Shown here one piece after another: positions 8,425-18,351 of a stretch of 64,000 bases of DNA (its first letter is position 1; every line of letters starts with the position of its first letter). The translations under genes were made by a program, and so were the position numbers. The stretch spans positions 186,001 through 250,000 of the forward strand of contig JABTUP010000002.1 in assembly GCA_015075325.1 (NCBI GenBank), given 5' to 3'. The notes beneath the pieces were generated by a model. That model was not told where the DNA came from, did no database searches, and saw only the letters and a list, made by a program, of their open reading frames with translations. The DNA comes from Flavobacteriales bacterium. Its GTDB lineage: Bacteria > Bacteroidota > Bacteroidia > Flavobacteriales_E > Vicingaceae.

Positions 8425-9174
8425 TTAACTAGTTGGCTTTTTATTGAATGCAGTAATTGCTGAAAAAATGATATAAACCAATAATATTAATGGAAACGCA
8501 GTAATATTTAGCGTTAATAGAAAAAATAAAAACAAACCTACAAATATTATTCTGAGTTCATTTCCTTTCCATTTTAATGATTTTGCTTTTAATGAAAACA
8601 TGGGGATTTCCGAAACCAATAAAAACGAAAAAACAACACCTAATCCCAACATAATTAGTGGGTTTGAAATAATTGGTAATACCAAGTTTTTAGTATTTAT
8701 TACTTGAGGCAAATCCGGAAAAAAATAAACCAACACAACAAAAATAAAAAACCCAGCATTAGCAGGTGTAGCCAAGCCTAAAAACCCATCGGTTTGACGT
8801 GTGTCGATATTAAATTTTGCCAATCTAAATGCTGAAAATATGGGAATAATTAATGCAATATAAAAAATCCATGGGTTTTCCGTTAATAATGGTATTTCAT
8901 TTACAGAATGAAGGTGTTTAGTGTATTGAAACAAAATAATTCCAGGAGCTAACCCAAATGAAATCATATCTGCCAATGAATCTAATTGCTCGCCTAGTGG
9001 GTGCGACACCTTCAATAAACGTGCAGCCATACCATCCATAAAATCGAAAATTGCAGCAAGAAAAATTAATATACAAGAGATATATAAAGTATTGTCGTCA
9101 AAAGCATTTGCAATTGCTAAGCATCCACAAATAATATTTAATGTAGTAATTGCATTTGGAATGTGTTTTTTCAT
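8425..9174 (-). CDS. pssA: CDP-diacylglycerol--serine O-phosphatidyltransferase
   Basis: The 249-residue inner-membrane enzyme makes phosphatidylserine, the precursor of phosphatidylethanolamine. It has the CDP-alcohol phosphotransferase signature: DFMDGMAAR at about residues 44-52, then eight residues later GEQLDSLAD, which supplies the metal- and CDP-binding aspartates. There are about seven hydrophobic segments. It starts at ATG 9172-9174, divergent from the acyltransferase at 9249, and reads into tadA. Confidence 0.93.
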   Translation of the reverse strand: MKKHIPNAITTLNIICGCLAIANAFDDNTLYISCILIFLAAIFDFMDGMAARLLKVSHPLGEQLDSLADMISFGLAPGIILFQYTKHLHSVNEIPLLTENPWIFYIALIIPIFSAFRLAKFNIDTRQTDGFLGLATPANAGFFIFVVLVYFFPDLPQVINTKNLVLPIISNPLIMLGLGVVFSFLLVSEIPMFSLKAKSLKWKGNELRIIFVGLFLFFLLTLNITAFPLILLVYIIFSAITAFNKKPTS

Positions 9175-9248
9175 TTATTAAATTAATTAGGTTTGTAAAA
9201 GTATTAAACTTAAACTTAAGTTTGAAAAATGATTTTCAATTATGTCAA

Positions 9249-10247
9249 ATGAAAGATTATAAAGAACATTATTTTCATTTTTTAGATGTTTTACGGTTCA
9301 TCGCAATATTACTTTCTTTTCTTCATCACTCAGAGATTATTTTCTTTTTACATGGACACACTTTTTTCTTTGTTTTGTCGGGTTTTGTCCTAACTTATCA
9401 AGCAAGTAATGAGTATAATAGAAAAGCTAGTTTTAATTGGTTTAATTTTACCATAAGAAGAGCTCTAAGGATTTTACCTCTTTATTTTATTATTGTTTTT
9501 ATAAGTTATTTTATTCTTCCTAAACTTACCTCACAAAATATTACACTTGCACCAATTGGTTATTACCTATCTCTAACTGCAAACTACTATTCAATCGATC
9601 ATATTTTTATTTTAATGATTCTATGGTCTGTTGCTGTACAAGAACAATTTTATCTTTTTATCTCTTTTTGCTATAAATTCTTTTATAATTATTTATACCA
9701 GATTGCTTTTTTTATGATTACAATTTCTATTTTTTATAATATTTATGCCGAAATAAATAACATAAAAATATATGCTCATACTTTAAATCATTTTTCTTCT
9801 TTTGGTGTAGGTATTATTTCAGCGAACCTATTTAACTCTGGATATTTAATAAACTCAAAATCAATCAAAAACATCATTATATTAATTTTATCAATACTTT
9901 TTTTAAGTTTAACTCCATTATTTTCGGGGTTTTATTGGTCAATAATTGATAATCCTATTGTCTCAATATTCTTTGGGTTTATTATTTTATTTCTATGTAA
10001 TATAGATGTTAATTACAATAATATTCTTATTGGCTTTTTTAAGAATTTAGGTCAATTTTCATACGGAATGTATTGTTTTCAAGGGTTGGTTATTACTTTT
10101 GGGAATAAAATTTTGGTACAACAATTTGGATTATCCAACAATTTCCTTTTGTCAATTATAAATTTTTTAATTTTAATCTTCGTTGCCTTTCTAAGTTATC
10201 ATTTTATTGAACAAAGAATTTTAAAGTTAAAGAAGTTTTACAGATGA
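9249..10247 (+). CDS. Acyltransferase family 3 (OafA/YrhL-like) membrane protein
   Basis: I choose ATG 9249 (MKDYKEHYFHFLDVLR); the frame is open further upstream to a TTG, but that extension lacks the family start. The 332-residue protein has about ten membrane segments, the N-terminal FLDVLRFIAILLSFLHHSE motif with the His pair typical of acyltransferase 3, the HTFFFVLSGFVLTY segment and the Arg-rich loop RRALRILPLYF. Such enzymes O-acetylate surface polysaccharides or lipids. No polysaccharide genes adjoin it, so the acceptor is unknown. It is monocistronic, between divergent pssA and porV2. Confidence 0.85.
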   Translation: MKDYKEHYFHFLDVLRFIAILLSFLHHSEIIFFLHGHTFFFVLSGFVLTYQASNEYNRKASFNWFNFTIRRALRILPLYFIIVFISYFILPKLTSQNITLAPIGYYLSLTANYYSIDHIFILMILWSVAVQEQFYLFISFCYKFFYNYLYQIAFFMITISIFYNIYAEINNIKIYAHTLNHFSSFGVGIISANLFNSGYLINSKSIKNIIILILSILFLSLTPLFSGFYWSIIDNPIVSIFFGFIILFLCNIDVNYNNILIGFFKNLGQFSYGMYCFQGLVITFGNKILVQQFGLSNNFLLSIINFLILIFVAFLSYHFIEQRILKLKKFYR

Positions 10248-10364
10248 AAAAATTAAGTATTTTCTACAATAATAATTTATGTATTAAGTTATTTCATGTT
10301 TTAATATAAGTAACTATTATGTTTTTAATTAAATTCGTTAACTTTCATCTCTCTTTAGTTTTTT

Positions 10365-11462
10365 ATGCTTAAAATAAAAGTTACATTTCTGTTGATTATT
10401 ATCACAATGGGTTTATTTGCACAAACCTCAGCACCAAAATATAGTAATGAATTCTTGGCAATTGGTGTTGGAGCAAGAGCTTTAGGAATGTCAAATTCGT
10501 ATGTAACTTCTGTTAACGATGTAACAGCAGGTTATTGGAACCCAGCAGGATTAACACGAATTGAAAAAGATTTCTCATTGGGATTAATGCATGCCGAATA
10601 TTTTGCTGGCATTGCAAAATATGATTATGGTGGGTTTGCTGCAAAAATTGATAGCATGAGTTCTTTTGGAGTTTCTGTTATTCGATTTGGAGTTGATGAT
10701 ATCCCAAATACAACTCAATTGATTGATGCTGATGGAAATATTAATTACGATAGAATTTCATCATTTTCTGTTGCTGATTACGCATTTCTTTTTTCTTATG
10801 CTCGAAAATCAACTATTCCTGGATTAAGATATGGAGCTAATGTTAAAATTATTTATCGAAAAGTTGGCGATTTTGCAAAAGCTTATGGTTTCGGATTAGA
10901 TTTAGGAGGTCAATACGATTATAAAGGCTGGAACTTTGGTTTAATGGCTCGAGATGTTACGTCAACTTTTAACGCTTGGAGCTTTTCACTTGATGAAAAA
11001 ACTGTTGATGTTTTTGAAGCTACAGGAAACGAAATCCCTGAAAACTCTACAGAAGTTACTTTACCAAAAGTGATTATAGGTGTAGGTAAAAATATTATGA
11101 TAAGTAAAAAGTTTAATTTTTTAGGAGAAGTTAACTTTGATTTATCAACCGATGGCAAGAGGAATGTATTAATCACCGGAGACCCTGTTAGTATTGATCC
11201 TCATGCAGGTATAGAAGTTGGTTACGACAATTTAATTTTCTTAAGATTAGGTGTTGGAAACTTCCAAAAAGTTACTGACATCTATGCAAATGATAAAATT
11301 TCGTACCAACCCAATTTTGGTATAGGCATTAAATTCAAAGGCATTTCGTTAGACTACGCATTGTCTGATATTGGCGACCAATCAGAAGCTTTGTATTCAA
11401 ATATTTTCTCGCTTCGTTTTGATTTCAATAAAATTGTACAATCAAAGGAACAAAATCGATAA
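10365..11462 (+). CDS. porV2: PorV2-type outer-membrane protein of the type IX sorting system
   Basis: The 365-residue protein has a signal peptide ending at FAQ (residue about 19), then the PorV/PorQ family opening: EFLAIGVGARALGMSNSYV and DVTAGYWNPAGLT (residues about 28-62). The rest forms a FadL-like beta-barrel. In characterised T9SS, PorV partners the PorU sortase to deliver substrates to the surface. This copy lies 44 bases upstream of a PorU2-type C25 sortase gene, the arrangement named PorV2-PorU2, distinct from canonical porV-porU. The family is secure; the 2 subtype rests mainly on the neighbour. Confidence 0.82.
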   Translation: MLKIKVTFLLIIITMGLFAQTSAPKYSNEFLAIGVGARALGMSNSYVTSVNDVTAGYWNPAGLTRIEKDFSLGLMHAEYFAGIAKYDYGGFAAKIDSMSSFGVSVIRFGVDDIPNTTQLIDADGNINYDRISSFSVADYAFLFSYARKSTIPGLRYGANVKIIYRKVGDFAKAYGFGLDLGGQYDYKGWNFGLMARDVTSTFNAWSFSLDEKTVDVFEATGNEIPENSTEVTLPKVIIGVGKNIMISKKFNFLGEVNFDLSTDGKRNVLITGDPVSIDPHAGIEVGYDNLIFLRLGVGNFQKVTDIYANDKISYQPNFGIGIKFKGISLDYALSDIGDQSEALYSNIFSLRFDFNKIVQSKEQNR

Positions 11463-11506
11463 GCATTTTTAAAATTTGTGTAATTTTCTACATTAATTTA
11501 AATTGA

Positions 11507-14500
11507 TTGAAACAAAATTTGTTTAAATATTATCTGATTAACAGGTTATTAGTATTAATGTTGATTCTGTTTTCATTAGCAGGATTATCTCAACCCTACA
11601 ATAATAGTTGGATTAATTACAATCAACAATACTATAAGTTTAAAATTGCTGAAAATAGTTTATATCGAATTGACTCATTAACCTTATATAATGCAGGGGT
11701 TCCCGTTAATTCAATTGACCCTCGAAACATACAAATTTTTGCTAAAGGACAAGAAATACCATTATTTATTGATGGAGAAAATGATGGCGTATTAAACACC
11801 TCAGACTATATTGAATTTTATGCACAAAAAAATAACGGTTGGTTTGACGAAGGATTTTATGGAGCACCAAACTTACATCCCAACCCGTATTACAGTTTAA
11901 TAAACGATACCATCAATTATTTTCTAACATGGAATAATTCCATTAATAACTCAAGGTATATTGTTGAAAACGACACTAACTTTTCTTTATATAATTCAGC
12001 TGCCTACTTTGAAAAAGAAGTTTTAAATCCTTATTCATCATCATATTTTGTTGGAAAAACGCTTTTAATTGGCACAACATCAGAAAAGCTTTTTGGCTAT
12101 GATTCAGCTGAAGGTTGGTTCGACGGTGGATACAGCTTAGGTGGTGATAAACCATATACTATTTCAACACCAAATAGTTATACTTTAGCAGGAGATGCCG
12201 TGCTGAAAACTACTGTATTAGGACAATCCAATTATGCTTCTGTTTATCTCGATCAACACTTGCGGTTGCAATTGGGTTCGGTAACTGTTGATACTATTTT
12301 TGAAGGATATCAAAAAATAGATTTGGAATTACCTATTCCAATTAGTCAATTAAGTAGTCCAACAACTACTGTTAACTTTTCTAGCATAAACGACTTGGGT
12401 TCAACAGTAGGGCGACAAACCGTTGCATACACCAAACTTAATTATCCACACACCACCGATTTAGAGGGTTTAACAAAATTTGAAAAAATTTATGTCGATG
12501 ATGATTTAACCCAAACAAAAACATACTTTCAGTTTTCGAATTTCTCTGGTAGCGGAGCCATTCGTTTTTATGATTTAACTAACAATAAAAAAATTGAAGT
12601 CGTTGATAATGCTGCTGATTTTGAATGTTTAATTCCAAATGCTGGAAACAAAAAAGAATGTATTGCTTATCGCGAATCAGCGGTTAAAAATATTGTTAAT
12701 CTATTTCCTGTAAATTCTACTGGATTTTTTACAGATTACAGCTCAACCGTTGATACCGCTTTTATTATTATTACCCACCCCCAGCTAATTACTGAGGCAA
12801 ATGCTTATGCAAATTACAGATTATCGAGTTTTAACAATCCGCAAAACAGTTTTGTAGTAAACATTAATGAACTTTACGACCAATTTGCTTATGGTATTGA
12901 AAAACATCCTTATGCAATTCGAGGTTTTGTTGATTATGTTCTAGATAATTGGTCTAGTCAGCCCAACTATTTGTTTTTACTTGGTAAATCGGTAAAAGCT
13001 GATTTAGCCAGAAGCGGAGCAAATTTTCATCAAAATCTTGTTCCTTCATTTGGAAATCCAGCTTCCGATTTAATGTTAACTGCAGGCTTAAATGGTTCCA
13101 TAACAGAATCGCCAATTCCAATGGGAAGAATAGCTGCTACTAATCCAAATCATGTAAATTGGTATCTAAACAAAGTCATACAACACGAAAATCCTGTTCC
13201 AAACACATCTTCTTCGCCATACGGTGAAACCGATTGGATGAAACAAGCGTTGCATTTTGCTGGAGGAGACGATGCAAGTTCTGCTTCACAATTTATGGGA
13301 TATTTAAATGGATATAAAAACACATTAGAGGATGATTATTTTGGAGGAATTGTAAGGTCTTATGCAAAAACATCAACAGCGCCAATTCAAACAACCATGT
13401 CTGACTCTATTAGAAATGCCATAGGAAATGGAGTAGCATTAATGACATTTTTTGGTCATGCATCAGCAACAGGAGGTTTTGACCAAAACATTGATAATCC
13501 TGCTGATTGGCCCAATCAAAATGGAAAATATCCATTTTTGTTAGGAAATGCTTGTTTGGCTGGAGACATTCATTTACCTACTGCGAATAGTGTAAGTGAA
13601 ACGCATGTATTAATTGAAAACAAAGGAGTTATAGGGTTTTTAGCTTCGGTTGATTTTGGCTTACCTGGTAATTTAAATACGTATTCATCAGAGTTTTATA
13701 GAAACATTTCGTTTAAAAACTACGGAGGTAGTGTTGGTCGGCATATTAAAAACACCATTCAAGCTATACAGGGTTCTGGTTCAAACATATTAACTACTTC
13801 TACAACTTTAGGAATGACGCTACATGGCGACCCTTCCATTTCTCTTCATTCATACTCAAAACCCGATTACATGATTAAAAACACTTCGGTTTATTTTACA
13901 CCAAGTGTTGTTACTTCCGATTTAGATTCGTTTGAAGTAAATATTGTAATAGCAAACCTAGGAAAAGCTATTGACACTACCATCGCAGTAGAATTAAATC
14001 GAGTATTTCCATCGAATGCATTAAATTTTGGAGATACTACTTACTTTAAAATAATATCCGCACCAAAATACAAAGACACCATCAGTTTTACTCTTCCAGT
14101 AGATTTAATTAGAGGATTAGGAACAAATGCCTTTACTATTTTTATTGATGCCTTAAGTGAAGTTGATGAAATTTATGAATCAAACAACCAACTCACTGTT
14201 CCTTTGGAAATAACCTCAGGAGAGATTATCCCAATTTATCCTTACAAATATGCAATTGTTCCTAACCAAGGCATTGTATTAAAAGCTTCAACTGCATTTC
14301 CGTTTGAACCAGCTAAAAATTACATTTTTGAAGTTGACACCACCGACTATTTTAATAGTCCGATAAAAGAAACAACAACCATTTATAGTGCAGGTGGCGT
14401 ATTAACTTGGCAACCCAATTTATTACAAAATATGCCAGATAGTACCGTATATTTTTGGAGAGTTGGAAAAGATTCGGTTGATGCAACTGGTTATAAATGG

Positions 14501-14602
14501 AGAAACAGCTCGTTTCAATACATTAATGGAAAAGAAGGTTGGGAACAAGCTCATTTTTTTCAATTCGATTACAACAACTACGAATTTTTAAAACACAATT
14601 GA
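11507..14602 (+). CDS. porU2: N-terminal part of a PorU2-type C25 sortase (gene interrupted)
   Basis: This frame encodes 1,031 residues: a signal peptide (start TTG at 11507; next Met is residue 18), an N-terminal beta domain and then a gingipain-like C25 peptidase domain (about residues 405-760). The catalytic pair is visible: His in TFFGHASATGG and Cys in LLGNACLAGD. A CARDB-like beta domain follows (about 780-910), then YFWRVGKDSVD. It ends abruptly after YNNYEFLKHN. The rest of the protein resumes at 15339 beyond about 0.7 kb without an open frame, so the gene is split in the middle of the region between the CARDB-like and C-terminal domains. The peptidase domain itself is intact. It follows porV2 by 44 bases and would be cotranscribed. 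Confidence 0.8.
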   Translation: MKQNLFKYYLINRLLVLMLILFSLAGLSQPYNNSWINYNQQYYKFKIAENSLYRIDSLTLYNAGVPVNSIDPRNIQIFAKGQEIPLFIDGENDGVLNTSDYIEFYAQKNNGWFDEGFYGAPNLHPNPYYSLINDTINYFLTWNNSINNSRYIVENDTNFSLYNSAAYFEKEVLNPYSSSYFVGKTLLIGTTSEKLFGYDSAEGWFDGGYSLGGDKPYTISTPNSYTLAGDAVLKTTVLGQSNYASVYLDQHLRLQLGSVTVDTIFEGYQKIDLELPIPISQLSSPTTTVNFSSINDLGSTVGRQTVAYTKLNYPHTTDLEGLTKFEKIYVDDDLTQTKTYFQFSNFSGSGAIRFYDLTNNKKIEVVDNAADFECLIPNAGNKKECIAYRESAVKNIVNLFPVNSTGFFTDYSSTVDTAFIIITHPQLITEANAYANYRLSSFNNPQNSFVVNINELYDQFAYGIEKHPYAIRGFVDYVLDNWSSQPNYLFLLGKSVKADLARSGANFHQNLVPSFGNPASDLMLTAGLNGSITESPIPMGRIAATNPNHVNWYLNKVIQHENPVPNTSSSPYGETDWMKQALHFAGGDDASSASQFMGYLNGYKNTLEDDYFGGIVRSYAKTSTAPIQTTMSDSIRNAIGNGVALMTFFGHASATGGFDQNIDNPADWPNQNGKYPFLLGNACLAGDIHLPTANSVSETHVLIENKGVIGFLASVDFGLPGNLNTYSSEFYRNISFKNYGGSVGRHIKNTIQAIQGSGSNILTTSTTLGMTLHGDPSISLHSYSKPDYMIKNTSVYFTPSVVTSDLDSFEVNIVIANLGKAIDTTIAVELNRVFPSNALNFGDTTYFKIISAPKYKDTISFTLPVDLIRGLGTNAFTIFIDALSEVDEIYESNNQLTVPLEITSGEIIPIYPYKYAIVPNQGIVLKASTAFPFEPAKNYIFEVDTTDYFNSPIKETTTIYSAGGVLTWQPNLLQNMPDSTVYFWRVGKDSVDATGYKWRNSSFQYINGKEGWEQAHFFQFDYNNYEFLKHN

Positions 14603-15338
14603 TGTTAAGAAATTGAGCTAATGTTAAGCTTAAATGTAATCAATTGTTGCAGAAGGAGGTATAATCTCTTGCTAAATATCCATTAGATTGATTGTTTGCT
14701 ATAATTTGGACAACAAAGATTCTTTTGTTACTCATTTTGAACCTTTTAATGATTTCAAAAAAATTATCTAATGCTGATAAAATGGATAATAAGTCAATCA
14801 AATTTCTGCAACTATATTGGTAAACCGAATTTTTTATTTTAGGCAAGACAATAATCAATGGATAGAAACAACTGATGTTAATGATATGTTCCAAAGTTTA
14901 TTATGTATAATCTAATGGTATTAAGTAGGTTTGAAGTTTGTAACATTAATAAAATCAAAAATACCAGAATTTGGGTCCGGGAAATATTACTTTCAATGAT
15001 TCATTAACTTCCAATTATATTCTTGCTCAAAAGCAAATCCTGCTTCAGCTATAAAGTTATTGTAATTGCGATTAAACATAAGCATTACCTTTCCTACGAT
15101 CAAGTTATCTGATCAGCTGAATAATCATCAATTTTCGCTTTGAAATATTATTATTTTTAGCAGTTGATTCAATTCGGGAAACAAAAATGATAATTAAATG
15201 CCTTTATAAGCCTATTTTATTCAATGTATTTCAATTGAAATTTGGGTCTGAAACTTTATTGTGGTTGAAAAAACCTACAGATTCAACCTGTTATTAAACT
15301 GTTAAAATGACCGAGTTGATGCGTCAACTTATCCTTAC
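14603..15338 (+). other. Degenerate core separating the two halves of porU2
   Basis: These 736 bases have stops in every frame. Short plus-strand runs still look coding. One at about 14837-14910 reads YFRQDNNQWIETTDVNDMF, which resembles the Phe-Arg region expected in the missing PorU2 middle domain. Another, about 14698-14767, contains LDNKDSFVTHFEPFNDFKK. Just before 15339 the frame reads DASTYPYMKLNAYL, continuous with the downstream half. A minus-strand run at about 14997-15110 (NRNYNNFIAEAGFAFEQEYN) also looks coding. The length is close to what the missing domain would need. I read it as porU2 sequence riddled with frameshifts or replaced locally, or as poor consensus sequence. Confidence 0.65.
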
Positions 15339-16496
15339 ATGAAGTTGAATGCTTATTTATCAGACAATACTGATTTTACAGCTCCACAGCTAAATCGTTG
15401 GCAAATTACTTACGAAGATATTCCTGAATGTGCTTTAGAACCAAAAATTCATTTTAGTTTTCACAACGACACTCTACAAGAAGGTGAAAAAGTTAAACTA
15501 GCTATTGCAGTTAAAAACATTAGCCGACATGATATGGATAGCTTGTTAATCTCTTTTAAAGTTTTAGATAAAAACAACCAAACACATGTTATTCCTTATC
15601 CTCGTCAAAAACCATTGTTAGCAGATAGTGTACTGATTGCTGAAATCGAATTTTCAAGTTATGGATATCCTGGTTTAAACTATTTATTGGTTGACGTTAA
15701 TCCAAATAACGACCAATTGGAAAAACACCATTTTAACAATGTTGCTCAATTGCCATTTTATGTTGGAGTGGATAGAATTAACCCAATTTTAGATGTAACT
15801 TTTGATGGCATTCATATTTTAAATGGAGATATTGTTTCGCCAAAACCCGAAATTGTGATTGAATTAACAGATGAAAATAAATACCTAGCATTAGACGACA
15901 CAACAAATTATGCCATTTACATTAAACATCCAAATGGTAGTGAGCAACGTAAATATTTTAATTCTGGCGGAGTAAACGAAATTCGATTTTATCCTGCTTC
16001 CTTGCCAAAAAATAAAGCAAAAATTGTATTTAAAGAAAACTTTCCAGTTGATGGAACTTATCAACTTCGTGTACAAGGAACTGACAAATCAAACAATCAA
16101 TCTGGCTCAAATGATTATAGAATTGCTTTTGAGGTAATTAATAAATCAACTATTACCAACCTTTTAAATTACCCCAATCCGTTTTCTACTGCCACTAAAT
16201 TTGTATTTACATTAACTGGAAGCGAAATACCCGAAATTTTCAAAATCCAGATTATGACTATTACGGGTAAAGTGGTTCGTGAAATTCATAAAGATGAGTT
16301 AGGTTCAATTAGAATTGGGAGAAACATAACTGAATTTACTTGGGATGGAACCGACACATACGGCGATAGATTAGCTAATGGATTGTATCTTTATCGGGTA
16401 TTTACCAAAATAAACTCCAACGATGTTGAACTAAGAGAAACAGAAGCAGATAGTTATTTTAAAAAGGGATTTGGGAAGATGTATTTGTTTAGGTAA
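15339..16496 (+). CDS. porU2: C-terminal part of the PorU2-type sortase (gene interrupted)
   Basis: This 385-residue frame is the continuation of the split sortase. It opens with the conserved AYLSDNTDFTAPQLNRWQITYEDIPE segment, carries a CARDB-type domain (about residues 30-125), a beta domain (about 140-250) and a FlgD-like C-terminal domain (about 258-385). The last shows LLNYPNPFSTATKFVFTL, IQIMTITGKVVREI and ANGLYLYRVF. The same frame extends in coding style back to 15306, where TAA ends it, so ATG 15339 is an internal Met rather than a true start. There is no signal peptide. If expressed alone it would stay in the cytoplasm; I treat it as a pseudogene fragment. Confidence 0.75.
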   Translation: MKLNAYLSDNTDFTAPQLNRWQITYEDIPECALEPKIHFSFHNDTLQEGEKVKLAIAVKNISRHDMDSLLISFKVLDKNNQTHVIPYPRQKPLLADSVLIAEIEFSSYGYPGLNYLLVDVNPNNDQLEKHHFNNVAQLPFYVGVDRINPILDVTFDGIHILNGDIVSPKPEIVIELTDENKYLALDDTTNYAIYIKHPNGSEQRKYFNSGGVNEIRFYPASLPKNKAKIVFKENFPVDGTYQLRVQGTDKSNNQSGSNDYRIAFEVINKSTITNLLNYPNPFSTATKFVFTLTGSEIPEIFKIQIMTITGKVVREIHKDELGSIRIGRNITEFTWDGTDTYGDRLANGLYLYRVFTKINSNDVELRETEADSYFKKGFGKMYLFR

Positions 16497-16500
16497 TATA

Positions 16501-17520
16501 ATGAAGCAAATCGTAACCATATTATTAATCGTTACATCTATTCCATTATTTGGATTCAACTTTAATAAACACAAAAAAGAGCAAGACACAACGGTTATTT
16601 ATTATAACGATTTATCACATCGGTTACTTATTAAAGCAGGAATAAACTCCTCATTTTCAAACCTTAGTATTATTAATACTCGTGATAATAGAGAGTTAAT
16701 AATAAAACCTCTTGGACAAGTAAGTTTAGCTGCTGCTGTAAATTATAAATGGTTTGGGATAGGTGTTGGTATTGGTTTACCTCCAAACGAAAAAGAAAAA
16801 AATAAAAAAGGGAATACCTCTAAATTAGATTTGCAATTTAATTTATATACCAAAAAATTTGGAGGAGATGTTTTCTTTCAAAAATACAATGGATTCCATT
16901 TATCAAACCCAGGAAATACTTGGAAATCAGATACACTTCCTCAGTTAGGAAAGATGCAACAATTTGCAGTTGGAGCAACGGCATTTTACATTTTTAACCA
17001 TAATAAATTTTCATATCGAGCACCATATGTAAGAAACACTATTCAAGTAAAAAGTGCTGGAAGTTGGTTGGGAGGATTGTTTTTTAACCTAGATGCAGCT
17101 GCTGTAGATGGAGGATTTGTGCCTTTTGATAGTCTTCTTATTAATTTAAGAGATTCTTTTCCTGTTTATGCTTATTCTTCTTCTTCATTTGGTCTATCCT
17201 TTGGTTATTCTTATACAGTTGTCATTTCTCCTAGTTTGTTTTTTAATGCCACTTTAATGCCTGGTTTTGGGTTAAAAAATGTAAGTTTAGAAACCTATAA
17301 ATTTGAAAAAGGAAAAGTTGTTACTAATGCAGTTTCATCTAAAAGTGGAGCAGCTGGCAGGGTTATGTTAAGACTTTCATTAGGATACGAAAAAAATAAT
17401 TTTTTAATAGGAGCAACATTCCATAGTAGTCAAGGAACAATTGCTATTGAACACTTTGAGTTTAAACCTGGCTTAGGGAGTTTTAAGTTTTTTATTGCTA
17501 AACGGTTCGGTAAGAAATAA
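16501..17520 (+). CDS. DUF4421-like outer-membrane protein
   Basis: Start ATG 16501 gives a signal peptide MKQIVTILLIVTSIPLFGF; the upstream frame overlaps porU2 and is not needed. The 339-residue product opens with YYNDLSHRLLIKAGINSSFSNLSI and runs as alternating amphipathic strands, including KWFGIGVGIGLP, GGDVFFQKYNGFHL and SFGLSFGYSYTVV, ending in an aromatic C-terminus (FFIAKRFGKK). This resembles the DUF4421 family of Bacteroidota outer-membrane proteins, whose function is not known. It follows the split sortase gene by four bases and may share its transcript. Confidence 0.75.
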   Translation: MKQIVTILLIVTSIPLFGFNFNKHKKEQDTTVIYYNDLSHRLLIKAGINSSFSNLSIINTRDNRELIIKPLGQVSLAAAVNYKWFGIGVGIGLPPNEKEKNKKGNTSKLDLQFNLYTKKFGGDVFFQKYNGFHLSNPGNTWKSDTLPQLGKMQQFAVGATAFYIFNHNKFSYRAPYVRNTIQVKSAGSWLGGLFFNLDAAAVDGGFVPFDSLLINLRDSFPVYAYSSSSFGLSFGYSYTVVISPSLFFNATLMPGFGLKNVSLETYKFEKGKVVTNAVSSKSGAAGRVMLRLSLGYEKNNFLIGATFHSSQGTIAIEHFEFKPGLGSFKFFIAKRFGKK

Positions 17521-17636
17521 AACTTTCATTTTTGAAAGAACAATAAAAGCTAACAAAACACTGTTTACAAATTTAGAAGAGCCATAACTCTATGGGTATT
17601 TCGATGTAGTATTTTAGCTTATCTAAAAATTAATCT

Positions 17637-18350
17637 ATGTTCAATCAATTATTACTTCAAATAACTGTTGGTAATACACCTGTTCAGCCAATGCAAAATC
17701 CTATAACAACAGAGAAAACATTATCTATATGGGAATTGATTTCTTCAGGAGGTATTGGTGGAAATATTATTATGCTTTCACTTTTAGTATTATCAATAGC
17801 TGCTGTTTACATTATTATCGAAAGATATTTAGCTATTAAAAAGGCAAGTAAAGAAGATGCAAATTTTATGAATCAAATTAAAGATTTTATTTTGGATGAT
17901 AAAATTGACGCTGCTAAAAGCTTATGCAAAATGAACCAAACTCCCGTTGCTAAAATGGTGGAAAAAGGAATTAGTAGAATTGGAAAACCTTTAAGTGATA
18001 TCGGCACAGCTGTAGAAACTACAGGGAAATTAGAACTAAACAAATTAGAAACAAATCTTTCTACATTGGCAACAATCTCTGGAGCTGCTCCAATGATTGG
18101 TTTCTTAGGAACAGTAATAGGTATGATTTTGGTTTTCCATAAAATGGCTGCTGCTGGTGGAAATATTGATGTTGAAATGTTATCTGAAGGTATCTATACA
18201 GCTATGATTACTACGGTTGCTGGGTTAATTGTTGGTATTATTGCTTATGTAGCATATAATATTTTGGTTGCAAAAGTTGAAAAAATTGTTTTTGTAATGG
18301 AGGCAAGAACAACCGAATTTTTAGATATTTTACACGAACCAGCTGCATAA
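17637..18350 (+). CDS. exbB: MotA/TolQ/ExbB proton channel family protein
   Basis: The 237-residue inner-membrane protein has three membrane segments (about residues 42-64, 148-170, 185-210) with the typical TISGAAPMIGFLGTVIGMI and EGIYTAMITTVAGLIVGI stretches. With ExbD it forms the proton-driven motor that energises TonB for uptake through outer-membrane receptors. It is followed after a single base by exbD and then by a TonB-like gene, a complete ExbB-ExbD-TonB set. The N-terminus is slightly long for ExbB, as is common in Bacteroidota. Confidence 0.9.
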   Translation: MFNQLLLQITVGNTPVQPMQNPITTEKTLSIWELISSGGIGGNIIMLSLLVLSIAAVYIIIERYLAIKKASKEDANFMNQIKDFILDDKIDAAKSLCKMNQTPVAKMVEKGISRIGKPLSDIGTAVETTGKLELNKLETNLSTLATISGAAPMIGFLGTVIGMILVFHKMAAAGGNIDVEMLSEGIYTAMITTVAGLIVGIIAYVAYNILVAKVEKIVFVMEARTTEFLDILHEPAA

Positions 18351-18351
18351 T

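Noticed and set aside
14640-14894. 84-codon minus-strand frame in the degenerate porU2 core
   Set aside because: Its composition is hydrophobic and AT-driven, it has no recognisable motif, and plus-strand fragments of the sortase overlap it.
14603-15338. Group I or II intron or intein inside porU2
   Set aside because: I find no intron core motifs, no maturase or intein blocks, and coding fragments of the missing domain remain, which an intron would not contain.
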